In this document: piece after piece, positions 31,003 through 38,990 of the stretch
Numbering within the stretch: the stretch's first letter is position 1
How the letters are laid out: each line of letters begins with the position of its first letter
From: Streptomyces fildesensis
GTDB taxonomy: Bacteria > Actinomycetota > Actinomycetes > Streptomycetales > Streptomycetaceae
Direction of reading: 5' to 3'
DNA: 64,000 nucleotides
NCBI RefSeq assembly: GCF_016107395.1
Contig: NZ_JAAIKO010000036.1
Span: 1 to 64,000, forward strand
Made by a program: the position numbers and the translations under genes
The notes under the pieces: generated by a model
The model's input: only the letters and a program-made list of their open reading frames with translations
Told to the model about the DNA's origin: nothing
Databases searched by the model: none

Positions 31003-31407
31003 TCAGTCGGTGACGACCGCCGTGTTCTGGCCGACGGTCAGCAGCCAGCGGCCGTCGGCCTGCCGGGAGACGACGTACAGCGGAGCGCCCTCGCTCTCCT
31101 CCCCCGCGGCCAGGTAACGCTGACGGACCTTGACCGCCGCGACATCGGGGCGGATGAAGAACACGTGGATCACCTCGTAGGTGACCTTGCCGTCCCAGTT
31201 CGCCGCAGGGAGCACCTCGCGGGTGAACTCCGAGATCGCGTCGAGTCCGATGAGGACCTTGCCGTGGGCCGTCGTCCATACCGCGTCCGGGTGGAAGAGG
31301 CCGAGGAACTCCTCGGGGTCCTTGTTCCGCTGGGAGCGCTCGACGGTGGCGACGAGTTCGGTGATTGCTTCGATGGCTGCCGCGTGGGCCGTGGATTCCG
31401 TGGTCAT
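31003..31407 (-). CDS. SnoaL-like / SgcJ-EcaC family protein
   Basis: This 134-residue cone-shaped alpha+beta barrel has IEAITELVATVERSQRNKDPEEFLGLFHPDAVWTTAHGKVLIGLDAI and VFFIRPDVAAVKVRQRY...APLYVVSRQADGRWLLTVGQNTAV, matching the SgcJ/EcaC DUF4440/SnoaL group. Members have varied, often unknown functions. ATG 31407 is chosen over 31416 because the promoter at 31418-31445 places transcription start within a few bases of it, giving an almost leaderless mRNA. It converges with the RidA gene. Confidence 0.8.
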   Translation of the reverse strand: MTTESTAHAAAIEAITELVATVERSQRNKDPEEFLGLFHPDAVWTTAHGKVLIGLDAISEFTREVLPAANWDGKVTYEVIHVFFIRPDVAAVKVRQRYLAAGEESEGAPLYVVSRQADGRWLLTVGQNTAVVTD

Positions 31408-31417
31408 GTGGATCATC

Positions 31418-31445
31418 GTTGTACTTCAAGTGGGGTTCAAGTCAA
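31418..31445 (-). promoter_or_regulatory. Promoter of the SnoaL-like gene (near-leaderless)
   Basis: On the minus strand TTGACT (31445-31440), a 16-base spacer and TACAAC (31423-31418) are followed ten bases later by ATG. The spacer holds two ACTTGAA copies, one inside the -35 region and one before the -10, which could bind a regulator. Confidence 0.55.
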
Positions 31446-31574
31446 GCGGGTGATCGCATCGCAATGCGAGCACCGGACGGCATGGGCAGGTCTTCGAACC
31501 GCCCAGCGCACTCGCCGCGTTCCGCCCGCTCAATGGCCGCCGTTGTTCGAATCCGGCCGGAGCTGTGGCAAGAT

Positions 31575-31592
31575 TGTTGTCTTACGACAACA
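31575..31592. promoter_or_regulatory. Palindrome upstream of the STAS-domain gene
   Basis: TGTTGTC-TTAC-GACAACA is a perfect 7-bp inverted repeat ending 17 bases before the GTG start. It overlaps where the promoter or 5' end should be, so it may be an operator or a small mRNA hairpin. Confidence 0.55.
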
Positions 31593-31609
31593 GATCACTT
31601 GGAGCGACC

Positions 31610-31996
31610 GTGGAATCCATGTTCGCCCCCGTTCCACGGGGCGCCCGCCTGACGGTTTCCCTCACCCTGGGCGAACCCAGTGTCGTCACGGTCGCCGGAG
31701 AAGTCGACCTCGACGGGGTCGGTCCCGTGCGGGACGCGGTGGATCGCGCCCTGGACCATCACCCGCATCTGGTCTTCGACCTGGCCGGCGTGAGCTTCGG
31801 CGACTCCACCTTCCTCAGCACCCTTCTGCAGGCCCGCCTCCACGCGCTGGAGCGCTCCGGGAGCGTGATCCTGCTGGCTCCCAGCACCCCGGTTCTGCGT
31901 GTCCTGACCATCACCGGCGCCCTGGAGTTGTTCCCGGTCATGAACCAGGAAGAACGCCGACAGGCGGAACCCCGCCGGGACCTCGGCGTCAGCTAG
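31610..31996 (+). CDS. STAS-domain protein (anti-sigma factor antagonist type)
   Basis: This 128-residue protein is a single STAS domain: LTLGEPSVVTVAGEVDLDGVGPVRDAVDRAL, HLVFDLAGVSFGDSTFLSTLLQARLHAL (phosphorylatable Ser in GDST) and VLRVLTITGALELFPV. In SpoIIAA-like proteins the unphosphorylated form sequesters an anti-sigma kinase. No kinase or sigma gene is adjacent, so the partner is elsewhere. GTG 31610 follows GGAG with a five-base spacing. The 3' end overlaps the convergent HxlR gene by eight bases. Confidence 0.88.
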   Translation: MESMFAPVPRGARLTVSLTLGEPSVVTVAGEVDLDGVGPVRDAVDRALDHHPHLVFDLAGVSFGDSTFLSTLLQARLHALERSGSVILLAPSTPVLRVLTITGALELFPVMNQEERRQAEPRRDLGVS

Positions 31997-32372
31997 CCGG
32001 GTGCGCTTGTCGCCGCGCGTGTTCGATCTCGTTGATGTGATTCTCCGTCCACTCGCGGAGCGCACTGATGGGCTCGGCCAGGCTGCGGCCGAGCGATGTG
32101 AGGTCGTAGTCGACCCGGGGCGGGATGGTGGGATGGATCGTGCGGGTGACGAACCCGTCGGCCTCGAGACTGCGCAGGGTTTGGGTCAGCATCTTCTGCG
32201 AGACGCCCTCGATGCGTCGACTCAGGTCGGTGTGTCGCATGGTGCCCCCAATGAGGGCGTCCACGACCAGGATCGTCCACTTGCCTGCGATGTGGTCGAG
32301 CACCTGGCGGGTCGGGCACTTCGCCGAGAAGGCGTCGGCCGGCAGTCCTGAGGACTCCACGATGGTCTTCAT
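31989..32372 (-). CDS. HxlR family transcriptional regulator
   Basis: This 127-residue winged helix has the family core CPTRQVLDHIAGKWTILVVDALIGGTMRHTDLSRRIEGVSQKMLTQTLRSLEADGFVTRTIHPTIPPRVDYDLTSLGRSL. The single cysteine before the first helix is the redox- or aldehyde-sensing residue in HypR/HxlR-like members. It is divergent from a nitroreductase, and a 20-bp palindrome lies 12 bases upstream of ATG 32372, so it likely represses itself and the reductase. ATG 32372 is the usual length; GTG 32390 lies inside the operator. Confidence 0.9.
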   Translation of the reverse strand: MKTIVESSGLPADAFSAKCPTRQVLDHIAGKWTILVVDALIGGTMRHTDLSRRIEGVSQKMLTQTLRSLEADGFVTRTIHPTIPPRVDYDLTSLGRSLAEPISALREWTENHINEIEHARRQAHPAS

Positions 32373-32383
32373 GAAGGGAGAGT

Positions 32384-32403
32384 AGGGCACTAATTAGTGC
32401 CCT
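32384..32403. promoter_or_regulatory. HxlR operator (20-bp perfect palindrome)
   Basis: AGGGCACTAATTAGTGCCCT is perfectly self-complementary and lies between the divergent HxlR and nitroreductase genes, next to the HxlR start. It is the obvious binding site for the HxlR dimer. Confidence 0.85.
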
Positions 32404-32410
32404 CTTCCCG

Positions 32411-32429
32411 TTGGAGAGCCGCTCTCCAA
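32411..32429. promoter_or_regulatory. Second palindrome in the HxlR/nitroreductase gap
   Basis: TTGGAGAG-CCG-CTCTCCAA lies eight bases from the first palindrome and 11 bases before the nitroreductase ATG. Its sequence is unrelated to the first site. It could bind another regulator or fold as an mRNA hairpin masking the start. Confidence 0.65.
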
Positions 32430-32440
32430 TAGTGACTCAC

Positions 32441-33112
32441 ATGACGCATCCCACCATGTCCGTTGCCGAAGCGATCCTCACCCGCCGCACCGTCCGCCAC
32501 TACCGGCCCGATCCGGTCCCTGCCGCCGCCCTCGACCGACTGGTTGCTCTCGCCATAGAAGCGCCCACCAGTTGGAACCTTCAGGATCGATCGATCGTCG
32601 CCGTCACCAGCGACGAGGTCCGCAAGGGTCTGGCCCTGGCCACCGGCGGTCAGCCCCAACCGCAGGAGGCGCCACTCCTGCTGGTCTTCGTGGCCGAGCC
32701 CGCGTCCTGGCGCGACGACCACAGCGATGTCCATGAACAGGCGCTCCGCAATGGAGCGTGGAGCGCTGAGTTCGCCACGATGTTCGCCGGGGCATCACAC
32801 GCATTCCAGGAGGACCTCGAGGAACGTGGCCTGCTGCGTGAGTACGCGGTCAAGGACGCCATGATCGCAGCCACCTACGTCATGCTCGCCGCCACAGAGA
32901 TGGGACTGGCCACCTCCCCGATGAACGGCTGGGACGAGCTCCAGGTGAAGCAGGCGATCGGCATCGGTGATCGCGACGACCTGGCGATCGCGCTGCTCGT
33001 ATCCGTCGGATATCCGGCGGAGGAACGACGCCACCCCGGCCGCCGTGGCCGGGAACGCAACGTCTTCCACGAGTCGTACGGATCGCCCAGGGAAACCGCG
33101 CGGGCCGAATAG
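32441..33112 (+). CDS. Nitroreductase family protein
   Basis: This 223-residue FMN-dependent nitroreductase has AILTRRTVRHYRPDPVPAAALDRLVALAIEAPTSWNLQDRSIVAV (the R-R-S/T-x-R FMN loop and P-T/S-x-x-N-x-Q motif), DAMIAATYVMLAATEMGLATSPMNGWD, and VSVGYPAEERRHPGRR. Such enzymes reduce nitro groups, quinones or flavins with NAD(P)H. ATG 32441 (MTHPTMSVAEA) gives normal length. The divergent HxlR gene and its operator imply induction by electrophiles, as in the HypO/HypR-type pairs. Confidence 0.9.
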   Translation: MTHPTMSVAEAILTRRTVRHYRPDPVPAAALDRLVALAIEAPTSWNLQDRSIVAVTSDEVRKGLALATGGQPQPQEAPLLLVFVAEPASWRDDHSDVHEQALRNGAWSAEFATMFAGASHAFQEDLEERGLLREYAVKDAMIAATYVMLAATEMGLATSPMNGWDELQVKQAIGIGDRDDLAIALLVSVGYPAEERRHPGRRGRERNVFHESYGSPRETARAE

Positions 33113-33463
33113 CACCGCGTCCCGGGGCGAGCTTCAGATCCGGCCTGGCCCCGCGAAGTGCGGGGCCAGGCCGGAGGGTTCATCGGCGCCATGCGGTGGT
33201 CACCGTCGTGCGGTCACCGCACAGGGACGGGTGCTCTTCGTCCGGCACGCACTGCCCGGTGAGAGATGGCGACGTGAGCAGGCGCGCACGGCGGGTCGTC
33301 GGTCGGGGTACCAGGGCGGTGGGGCGGGGCCAGTGTCTTCTACCCCACGACGCATGCGGCGCGCACCACCCCGCCGCGCCGTACATGCTGCCCCGGGCGG
33401 CGGCGCACTTCGACGCGGTGACCGCCAACGACTACCTCGGGATGAACCTGCCGACCGGCCTGG
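33113..33463. other. Intergenic region with a possible gene remnant
   Basis: About 33360-33470 on the plus strand has coding-like codons reading YMLPRAAAHFDAVTANDYLGMNLPTGLVTPAG, but no start and no recognised family, so it may be a small gene scrap running into the end of the sigma factor gene. The rest shows no coding bias, promoter or clear hairpin. Confidence 0.35.
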
Positions 33464-34402
33464 TCACGCCGGCGGGGTGTCGTAGCCGGTCCACGCGTGG
33501 AGCTTGTCCAGGTTCACCACCAGCCACACGTGCGTGATCAGACCGTCGCACACCTCCAGGGCGAGGACCGCGACGGTGGTACCGGCCACGCGCACCGCCA
33601 CGCCGGGAGTGCCGTTCACCTCGTCCTCGACGAGATCGACTTCAGGTTCCTTGCGCATGAGACCGAGGAAGAGGCGGGCCACCTTGTCCCGGCCGACGAC
33701 CGGGCGCAGAGCCGCCCGGACCTTGCCGCCGCCATCGCTGCGCGACTCGACATCGGGATCGAGCAGGGCGACGAGGGTGTCGAGGTCGCCGGTCTCGCAC
33801 GCCTCGCGGAACGCGGAGACGACCTGGCGGTGTTCCCGCGCCGTGCTGGGGCCGGGTCGTCGCTCGGCAAGCCGTCGGCGGGCGGACGAGGCGAGCTGGC
33901 GGCAGGCCGCAGGGGTGCGGCCCACCGTCTCGGCGATCTCGGCGAACGGCATGCCGAAGACGTCGTGGAGGACGAACGCGACGCGTTCCGCGGGCGTCAC
34001 CGAGTCCAGGACCACCAGCATCCCCATGCCGACCGATTCGTCGAGCGTGATCCGGTCCGCCGGATCGTCCGCCCCCGCTCCCCCGGTGCTGGTCCAGGTG
34101 GCGCTGTGCCGGACGGGCTCGGGCAGCCATTCACCCGTGTAGCGCTCACGGCGGACCCGCGCCGAGGCGAGCTGGTCGAGGCAGATCCGCGAGGCGACCC
34201 GGGTCATCCAGGCCAGCGGTACCGCGATCGCCCGCTGCTCCTCCTCGGACAGGGCGTACCAGCGGGCGTACGTCTCCTGCACGACGTCCTCGGCGTCCTG
34301 CACGGAACCGAGCATCCGGTAGCCGAGGTTCAGCAGCCCGCGCCGCTCGGCCATGAGGGAGCCGAGCGTGGGGTTCTGGACCGAACCGGGTGGGGTGGGC
34401 AC
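33464..34402 (-). CDS. sigJ: ECF sigma factor of the SigJ (ECF41) type with C-terminal SnoaL domain
   Basis: The 312-residue protein has region 2 (RGLLNLGYRMLGSVQDAEDVVQETYARWYAL), region 4 (VTPAERVAFVLHDVFGMPFAEIAETVGRTPAACRQLASSARRRL) and a fused C-terminal SnoaL-like domain (REACETGDLDTLVALLDPDVESRSDGGGKV...AVLALEVCDGLITHVWLVVNLDKLHAW). In the ECF41 group this extension replaces an anti-sigma factor, both activating and restraining the sigma, and genomic partners are oxidoreductases or decarboxylases. GTG 34402 starts seven bases after the stop of the adjacent SDR gene, the classic ECF41 pair. Confidence 0.9.
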   Translation of the reverse strand: MPTPPGSVQNPTLGSLMAERRGLLNLGYRMLGSVQDAEDVVQETYARWYALSEEEQRAIAVPLAWMTRVASRICLDQLASARVRRERYTGEWLPEPVRHSATWTSTGGAGADDPADRITLDESVGMGMLVVLDSVTPAERVAFVLHDVFGMPFAEIAETVGRTPAACRQLASSARRRLAERRPGPSTAREHRQVVSAFREACETGDLDTLVALLDPDVESRSDGGGKVRAALRPVVGRDKVARLFLGLMRKEPEVDLVEDEVNGTPGVAVRVAGTTVAVLALEVCDGLITHVWLVVNLDKLHAWTGYDTPPA

Positions 34403-34409
34403 GGCGTCG

Positions 34410-35204
34410 TCATCCTTCCTGGGTGACGTACTGGGTGAGCCATTCGTCGAAGGTCCGAGTGCCCCGAGGGCCCGGCCCGTTCGGCAGCTGACCGCCCCCG
34501 GTCATGGCCGCACCGGTGGCACCGGGCATCTTCACCGGCAGCAGCAGACGCCGCTGATTCCTGGCTCGCAGCAGCCTGCGCGCCATGTCGACGAGCTGCT
34601 CGACGCGCGGCCCGGCGAGATCGGGGGCCATACCCTGCGCCGGGGCCAGAGTGAGTTGCACGAGGTGCTGTGCCACTTCCCGGGCCGCGACCGGCTGGGT
34701 CTGCATCCGGGGCACCACCGCGAAGGGGCCCGGAACCCGATCGAGAATCTGCCCCGCGAACTCGTGGAACTGCGTGGCCCGCAGCACCGTCCACGGCGTC
34801 GACCCCTCCTTCAACACCTCCTCCTGACGGAGTTTGCCCTGGTAGTAGCCGAGGCCGACCCGGTCGATGCCGACGATCGACAGCACCACGTGGTGCCGTA
34901 CGCCGGCCCGTACGCCCGCGTCCAGGAGGTTGCGGCCGACGGTGTCGAAGAACGCGACCGCCTTCTTGGCACTCGTGGTCGTCACGTTGCTCACGTCGAC
35001 GACCGCCTCCACCCCTTCCAGCACGGCGTCGAGCCCCGCCCCGCCCGCGAAAAGGTCCACACCTCGTGACCGGGCCAGCACCACAGGATCGTGCCCTGCC
35101 GCGGTCAGCTCCTCGACCACGTACCGTCCGACGAGTCCCGTTCCGCCTGCCACTGCCACTCGCATGCCGGGCCCCTTCTTCGCGCTCACGCTTCCGTCGT
35201 TCAT
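34410..35204 (-). CDS. NAD(P)-binding SDR/NmrA-like protein (SigJ partner)
   Basis: This 264-residue atypical SDR has the nucleotide-binding MRVAVAGGTGLVGRYVVEELTAAGHDPVVLARS and VEAVVDVSNVTTTSAKKAVAFFDTVGRNLLDAGVRAGVRHHVVLSIVGIDRVGLGYYQGKLRQEEVL, where the Y-x-x-x-K (GYYQGK) is kept. ATG 35204 overlaps the stop of the membrane protein gene (ATGA), so the longer N-terminus is likely; ATG 35165 also has a plausible ribosome-binding site. It is probably controlled by the adjacent ECF41 sigma. Confidence 0.88.
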   Translation of the reverse strand: MNDGSVSAKKGPGMRVAVAGGTGLVGRYVVEELTAAGHDPVVLARSRGVDLFAGGAGLDAVLEGVEAVVDVSNVTTTSAKKAVAFFDTVGRNLLDAGVRAGVRHHVVLSIVGIDRVGLGYYQGKLRQEEVLKEGSTPWTVLRATQFHEFAGQILDRVPGPFAVVPRMQTQPVAAREVAQHLVQLTLAPAQGMAPDLAGPRVEQLVDMARRLLRARNQRRLLLPVKMPGATGAAMTGGGQLPNGPGPRGTRTFDEWLTQYVTQEG

Positions 35205-35628
35205 CGTGCATCACCCTGCCGCGCGGGGAGGATCGGTACCAGCAGCAGCAGCGCCGCCGACAAAACCAGCGCGGCCAGGAAGACGACATTGAGTACCTGG
35301 TCCCGCGTCCCGTACATGTCGAGGTGCTGTACCTGATAGCTGAAGTGCAGCACGTTGAAGACCAGCCACGCCGCACCCGCCGTCTGCACCAGCCGGTTGT
35401 TCCGCACCTGGCCCAGCGCGATGAGCGTCAGCACGGACAGCGCCAGGAACATGGCCCCGCGTCCTTGGCGAGGTGCTCGTTGTACGGGCCCAGCTGCGGC
35501 AGCCAGCTCAGCCCGAAGCCGGGGAAGTTCCTGTACCACCCGGTCGGGGAGCAATAGGCCCAGACCCCTGTGTACAGGCCGACCACGGCCAGGAGGCCGA
35601 GACTGGCGTACCGGAATTTTGTGTTCAT
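35201..35628 (-). pseudogene. Small four-helix membrane protein gene with a 1-nt frameshift
   Basis: The N-terminus MNTKFRYASLGLLAVVGLYTGVWAY...LSWLPQLGPYNEHLAKD (start ATG 35628) is in one frame. The continuation AMFLALSVLTLIALGQVRNNRLVQTAGAAWLVFNVLHFSYQV...LNVVFLAALVLSAALLLLVPIL is in another. They join smoothly if one base is added near 35456-35462 (GCGGGGCC). So this ~143-residue protein, possibly of the DUF4345-like group, is either frameshifted or mis-sequenced. It is first in the SDR-SigJ operon, with its stop overlapping the SDR start. Confidence 0.75.
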
Positions 35629-35931
35629 ACCTCTATGACGGCACAGCCCCCGCCGATGTGAGGTGAGCCGCCCGCGACGGTGGGAAGCCGGCCGCGTCTC
35701 GCCCCCGGACCCCGGTGTCGACCTGCCCGGGAGCCCGGCCCCCCGTTCGGCCACCGCACCAGCAGTTCGTCCTCGCCCGCGACACGGGAAGCAACGCCGT
35801 TCCTCCTGCGCGTCCGCCTGGTGCCGACCGGGGCCGGCGGTCGGTGGGGAGACCCGGACTACTGGGGAGGAAGCCCACCCCACTGCGGCGACGGTGCGAT
35901 GCCGGGCACCCCCAGGCCGTACGGTCGGGTC
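35629..35931. other. Divergent intergenic region, no gene recognised
   Basis: This is the gap between the SigJ operon (leftward) and the BtuF-like gene (rightward). It must hold the promoter for the operon. I see no coding bias, no strong palindrome and no clear -35/-10 pair; ECF41-type promoter motifs cannot be assigned by eye. Confidence 0.4.
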
Positions 35932-36861
35932 ATGCGCATCGTCTCCCTGCTCCCCGCGGCCACCGACATCGTGGCCGAACTCGGTCTGGCCGCGGAACTC
36001 GTGGGCCGCACGCACGAGTGCGACTGGCCGCCGGCACAGATCTCGTCCGTGCCGGTCGTCACCTCGGCCGGATTCTCCTCCGAGGAACTGAGCAGTCGGG
36101 AGATCTCGGCCGCCGTCGGCGGGAGCGCGCACAGCGGGTCCTCGCTCTACACCCTCGACGTCGACGCGCTGGCCGCCGTGGCTCCCGACGTCGTACTCAC
36201 CCAGGACCTCTGCGACGTGTGCGCGGTGTCGTACAGCAGCGTGGTCGAAGCGGTGCGGGTGCTGAACGGGGACGAGGGCGGGGACGGGCCCAAGGTCCTG
36301 AGTCTGGAACCCCGCACGCTGGACGACGTATTGGACTGTCTCGTACGCGTGGGGGATCTGCTGGGCGTCCGCGGGATCGCTCTGGAACGCCGGGCCGAGC
36401 TGCGGGGACGCCTCGCCACCGTGCGGTCACTGGTGGCGGGACGACCCCGGCCGCGCACGGTCGCCATCGAATGGCTGGACCCGCTGTGGCCCGCCGGCCA
36501 CTGGGTTCCTGAGCAGATCACCAGTGCGGGAGGCGAACCGCTCCTCGCGTCGCCGGGCGAGCACACCAAGCCGATGGAGTGGCAGGCGGTGCGCGCCGCA
36601 CAGCCCGAAGTCCTTCTGCTGCTGCCGTGCGGCTTCCACCCGGACCGCACCGAACGCGAGCGCGAGCTGCTCACCGGGCTGCCGGGCTGGGACGAACTGC
36701 CCGCCGTACGCAGCGGCCAGGTGTGGGTCCTGGACGGTCCGGCGTACTTCAACCGGCCGGGCCCGCGTGTCGTCCGCGGTGTGGAGGTGCTCGCACATGT
36801 CCTTCATGGCGTGCCGGCGGGGGAACCGGTAGGGGCACACGAGGCGAGGCGCCTGAGCTGA
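35932..36861 (+). CDS. BtuF-like periplasmic-binding-fold protein without signal peptide (cobalamin-binding type)
   Basis: The 309-residue protein starts directly with [33 protein letters not shown], the BtuF/FhuD fold, followed by [91 protein letters not shown]. There is no signal peptide or lipobox, so it is cytosolic, as in the widespread stand-alone members whose function is unproven. No ABC transporter genes are adjacent. The start ATG 35932 coincides with the first conserved residue. Confidence 0.88.
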   Translation: MRIVSLLPAATDIVAELGLAAELVGRTHECDWPPAQISSVPVVTSAGFSSEELSSREISAAVGGSAHSGSSLYTLDVDALAAVAPDVVLTQDLCDVCAVSYSSVVEAVRVLNGDEGGDGPKVLSLEPRTLDDVLDCLVRVGDLLGVRGIALERRAELRGRLATVRSLVAGRPRPRTVAIEWLDPLWPAGHWVPEQITSAGGEPLLASPGEHTKPMEWQAVRAAQPEVLLLLPCGFHPDRTERERELLTGLPGWDELPAVRSGQVWVLDGPAYFNRPGPRVVRGVEVLAHVLHGVPAGEPVGAHEARRLS

Positions 36862-36937
36862 GAGGTGGCTCGAACCCAGCGAGCCCCTTTCGGACGACGG
36901 CCGAAGAGAGGCAGACACGTGCCGCGTGCGGAGCATG

Positions 36938-37294
36938 TCACCAGGGGCCGTGGTAGGCCAGGTTCACCGTCAGGGCTGCCACCGCGGTGACGAAGAAGAC
37001 GGCCCATCCTTGGAGCTGACGGGAGCCCACCCGCAGGTGGGCGATGAGTGCGCCGGTGAAGTACAGCACGAGGCCGGTTGCGGCGAGCGTGCCCAGCAGT
37101 GGCACCGCGAACCCGGCGAGCAGCCCCAAGGATCCCATCGCCAGCAACGTGCCCAACCGTGGTACCCAGGACCGGGGCACACGCTTCATGTCCGCCTGGG
37201 CCTTGGGGTAGTCGTGGCCGATCAGGTAAGTGACGGCGGCTATGCCGTTGAAGACCGCGCCGAGGATGGTGACCGTGACGTAGGCGGCGAACAT
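36938..37294 (-). CDS. DoxX-like family membrane protein
   Basis: This 118-residue protein has four membrane helices (AAYVTVTILGAVFNGIAAVTYLIG, LGTLLAMGSLGLLAGFAVPLL, LAATGLVLYFTGALIAHL, WAVFFVTAVAALTVNLAY) in the DoxX-like order. AAGGAGAG stands three bases before ATG 37294. A hydrolase gene on the same strand ends 53 bases upstream, so they may be co-transcribed from the MarR-controlled promoter. The function is unknown. Confidence 0.85.
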   Translation of the reverse strand: MFAAYVTVTILGAVFNGIAAVTYLIGHDYPKAQADMKRVPRSWVPRLGTLLAMGSLGLLAGFAVPLLGTLAATGLVLYFTGALIAHLRVGSRQLQGWAVFFVTAVAALTVNLAYHGPW

Positions 37295-37347
37295 GAACTC
37301 TCCTTGTCCGTGGGGATCATGCGGGTGAATGCTCGCTCGACGACGGG

Positions 37348-38232
37348 TCAGCCGTGGGACTCCGATGCCGCGGTCGAGGCGAGGAATTCCAGGATCCGGG
37401 TGTCCACTTCTTCCGCCTCGGTCATCGGGAGGCCGTGGTGGGAGACCCCGGGAATGATGGCCACCGTGGCGTTGCCCAGCAGCATGCGGGCAACGGCGGC
37501 CGCCTTGTGACTGTCGTGCGCGCGGCTGTTCTCCGCGAACAGGGCCAGGGTCGGTACGTCGAGCGCCCGTAGCCCGGCGGGCTGGGGGCGGCCGCCGGTG
37601 ACGATGCGGCCGCGCGGGAATTCTGCGGCCCGGCCGTACAGCTGGAGCCACGCGTCGCTGAATGCGGCACCGCCGGTCTCCCATGCGAGGAACGCGCGGG
37701 CGCGCCGTGCCGTGGGCCGCGCGAGCATCGGGAGTGCGTGGAGGAGGTAGCCGGGCTTGAACCCGGCGAAGCTCTGCGTCGGGTCGAGCAGTATCAGGCG
37801 GCGCACTCGCTCAGGGGATTGGAGGGCGTGGTTGAGCGCGATCCAGGCCCCGTACGAGTGCCCGCAGACGTCGGTGCGTTCCAGGCCGAGGCCGTCGAGG
37901 GTTGCGTCGAGCCAGTCGCACAGGTCCGTCGTGGTGCGGATGCTCTGCCCGCCGCGCACGCTGAGTCCGGGCTCGCCGATCCGGTCGATGGCGTACAGGC
38001 GCCGGGTGCGGCTCAGTCGGGCCGCATTCGCGTACCAGCTCGCGGCCGTCGTCCCGCCTCCGTGGAGCAGCACCAGAGGTTCGCCGTCCTGCGGTCCGCA
38101 GGTGTTCACGTGGGTGACGCCGTACGGGGAGGTGAGCGCGAGCGGTTCGACCAGCATTCCCCAGTCGGCAAGAACCGCATGGTACGCAGCGTCGAACCGC
38201 GCGCTGTCGCCGCGCGTCGGGCTGCCTGTCAT
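37348..38232 (-). CDS. Alpha/beta-fold hydrolase
   Basis: This 294-residue hydrolase has oxyanion motif LVLLHGGGTTAASWYANA, nucleophile elbow VCGHSYGAWIALNHAL (Ser), acid in LALFAENSRAHD, and catalytic His in GVSHHGLPM. GGAGG lies four bases before ATG 38232 (MTGSPTRGD), better than the ATG at 38256. It is divergent from a MarR gene, with duplicated MarR-like sites in between, so it is probably repressed by that protein. The substrate is unknown. Confidence 0.87.
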   Translation of the reverse strand: MTGSPTRGDSARFDAAYHAVLADWGMLVEPLALTSPYGVTHVNTCGPQDGEPLVLLHGGGTTAASWYANAARLSRTRRLYAIDRIGEPGLSVRGGQSIRTTTDLCDWLDATLDGLGLERTDVCGHSYGAWIALNHALQSPERVRRLILLDPTQSFAGFKPGYLLHALPMLARPTARRARAFLAWETGGAAFSDAWLQLYGRAAEFPRGRIVTGGRPQPAGLRALDVPTLALFAENSRAHDSHKAAAVARMLLGNATVAIIPGVSHHGLPMTEAEEVDTRILEFLASTAASESHG

Positions 38233-38262
38233 CGGACCTCCTCCAGCACACCCCAAACGTCT

Positions 38263-38296
38263 CTCGTTCGACGAGATACTCGTTTGGCGAGATACT
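38263..38296. promoter_or_regulatory. Two tandem MarR-type operators
   Basis: CTCGTTCGACGAGATACT (38263-38280) and CTCGTTTGGCGAGATACT (38279-38296) are 18-base copies at 16-base spacing, each with CTCG/CGAG arms, in the 98-base gap between the divergent hydrolase and MarR genes. They overlap the expected promoters. Confidence 0.8.
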
Positions 38297-38330
38297 ATGC
38301 ACCGACGTCGATCAGGGGAAGGCCGGTGGC

Positions 38331-38792
38331 ATGGGCGAGGCAGACGACCCCCGGATGCAGACGGTGCATCTGCTGCGCGCGATCACCGTTGAACTGCATT
38401 TGTCCGCCGGTGGGTTCGCCGAACGCAATGGCCTGCACCCCACGGACCTGCGGGCGTTGATCTCCCTGCTGGACGCCGCGCGCGCGGGCACGCCGGCGAC
38501 TCCGGGGTGGCTGGGCGCCCAACTGGGCCTCAACTCGGCCGGAACGACGGCACTGGTCGACCGACTGGAGCGGCTGGGACATGTGCGGCGCACGCGGGAC
38601 GGGCAGGACCGACGACGCGTGCTGATCGAGGTATCCGATGCGGCGGCCGCCCTCGGGCGGTCGTTCTTCGGACCGCTGATCGAAAACGTGCTGGGCGTGG
38701 CCGATGCGTTCGATGCCACCGAACTCGCCACCATCGACCGCTTCCTGCGCGGCGTCACGGAAGCGGTGGCCTCGCCGAGGACCCGTGGGTAG
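38331..38792 (+). CDS. MarR family transcriptional regulator
   Basis: The 153-residue winged-helix protein has LHPTDLRALISLLDAARAGTPATPGWLGAQLGLNSAGTTALVDRLERLGHVRRTRDGQDRRRVLIEVS as DNA-binding core with the typical basic wing (R-D-G-Q-D-R-R-R). It is divergent from the hydrolase/DoxX pair and very likely binds the tandem sites at 38263-38296 to control both directions. Confidence 0.9.
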   Translation: MGEADDPRMQTVHLLRAITVELHLSAGGFAERNGLHPTDLRALISLLDAARAGTPATPGWLGAQLGLNSAGTTALVDRLERLGHVRRTRDGQDRRRVLIEVSDAAAALGRSFFGPLIENVLGVADAFDATELATIDRFLRGVTEAVASPRTRG

Positions 38793-38899
38793 TCGGACCG
38801 AGGCCTGTTTGCATGTGTTCGCAATTTCGGTCGGTTGTGTTGACAGGTGTTCAGGTCCTCCCCTTTGCTGGGCCTCGACCCCGCCGCCCTGGTCACGTC

Positions 38900-38913
38900 T
38901 GACAACGTTGTCA
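38900..38913. promoter_or_regulatory. Perfect 14-bp palindrome upstream of the GH59 gene
   Basis: TGACAACGTTGTCA is completely self-complementary, with a central CG like the operators of LacI-family regulators, and lies 78 bases before the start of the secreted galactosidase. It likely mediates sugar-controlled expression by a repressor encoded elsewhere. Confidence 0.75.
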
Positions 38914-38990
38914 ATGGGTTGTGGACGGCAGAGCGACCACGAAGCGAAGCGCCTCATGAACTCCTCCTCCCCCACTGAAGGAAGTCAACG

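Noticed and set aside
32384-32390. GTG 32390 as start of the HxlR gene
   Set aside because: It lies inside the 20-bp operator palindrome. ATG 32372 gives the usual family length.
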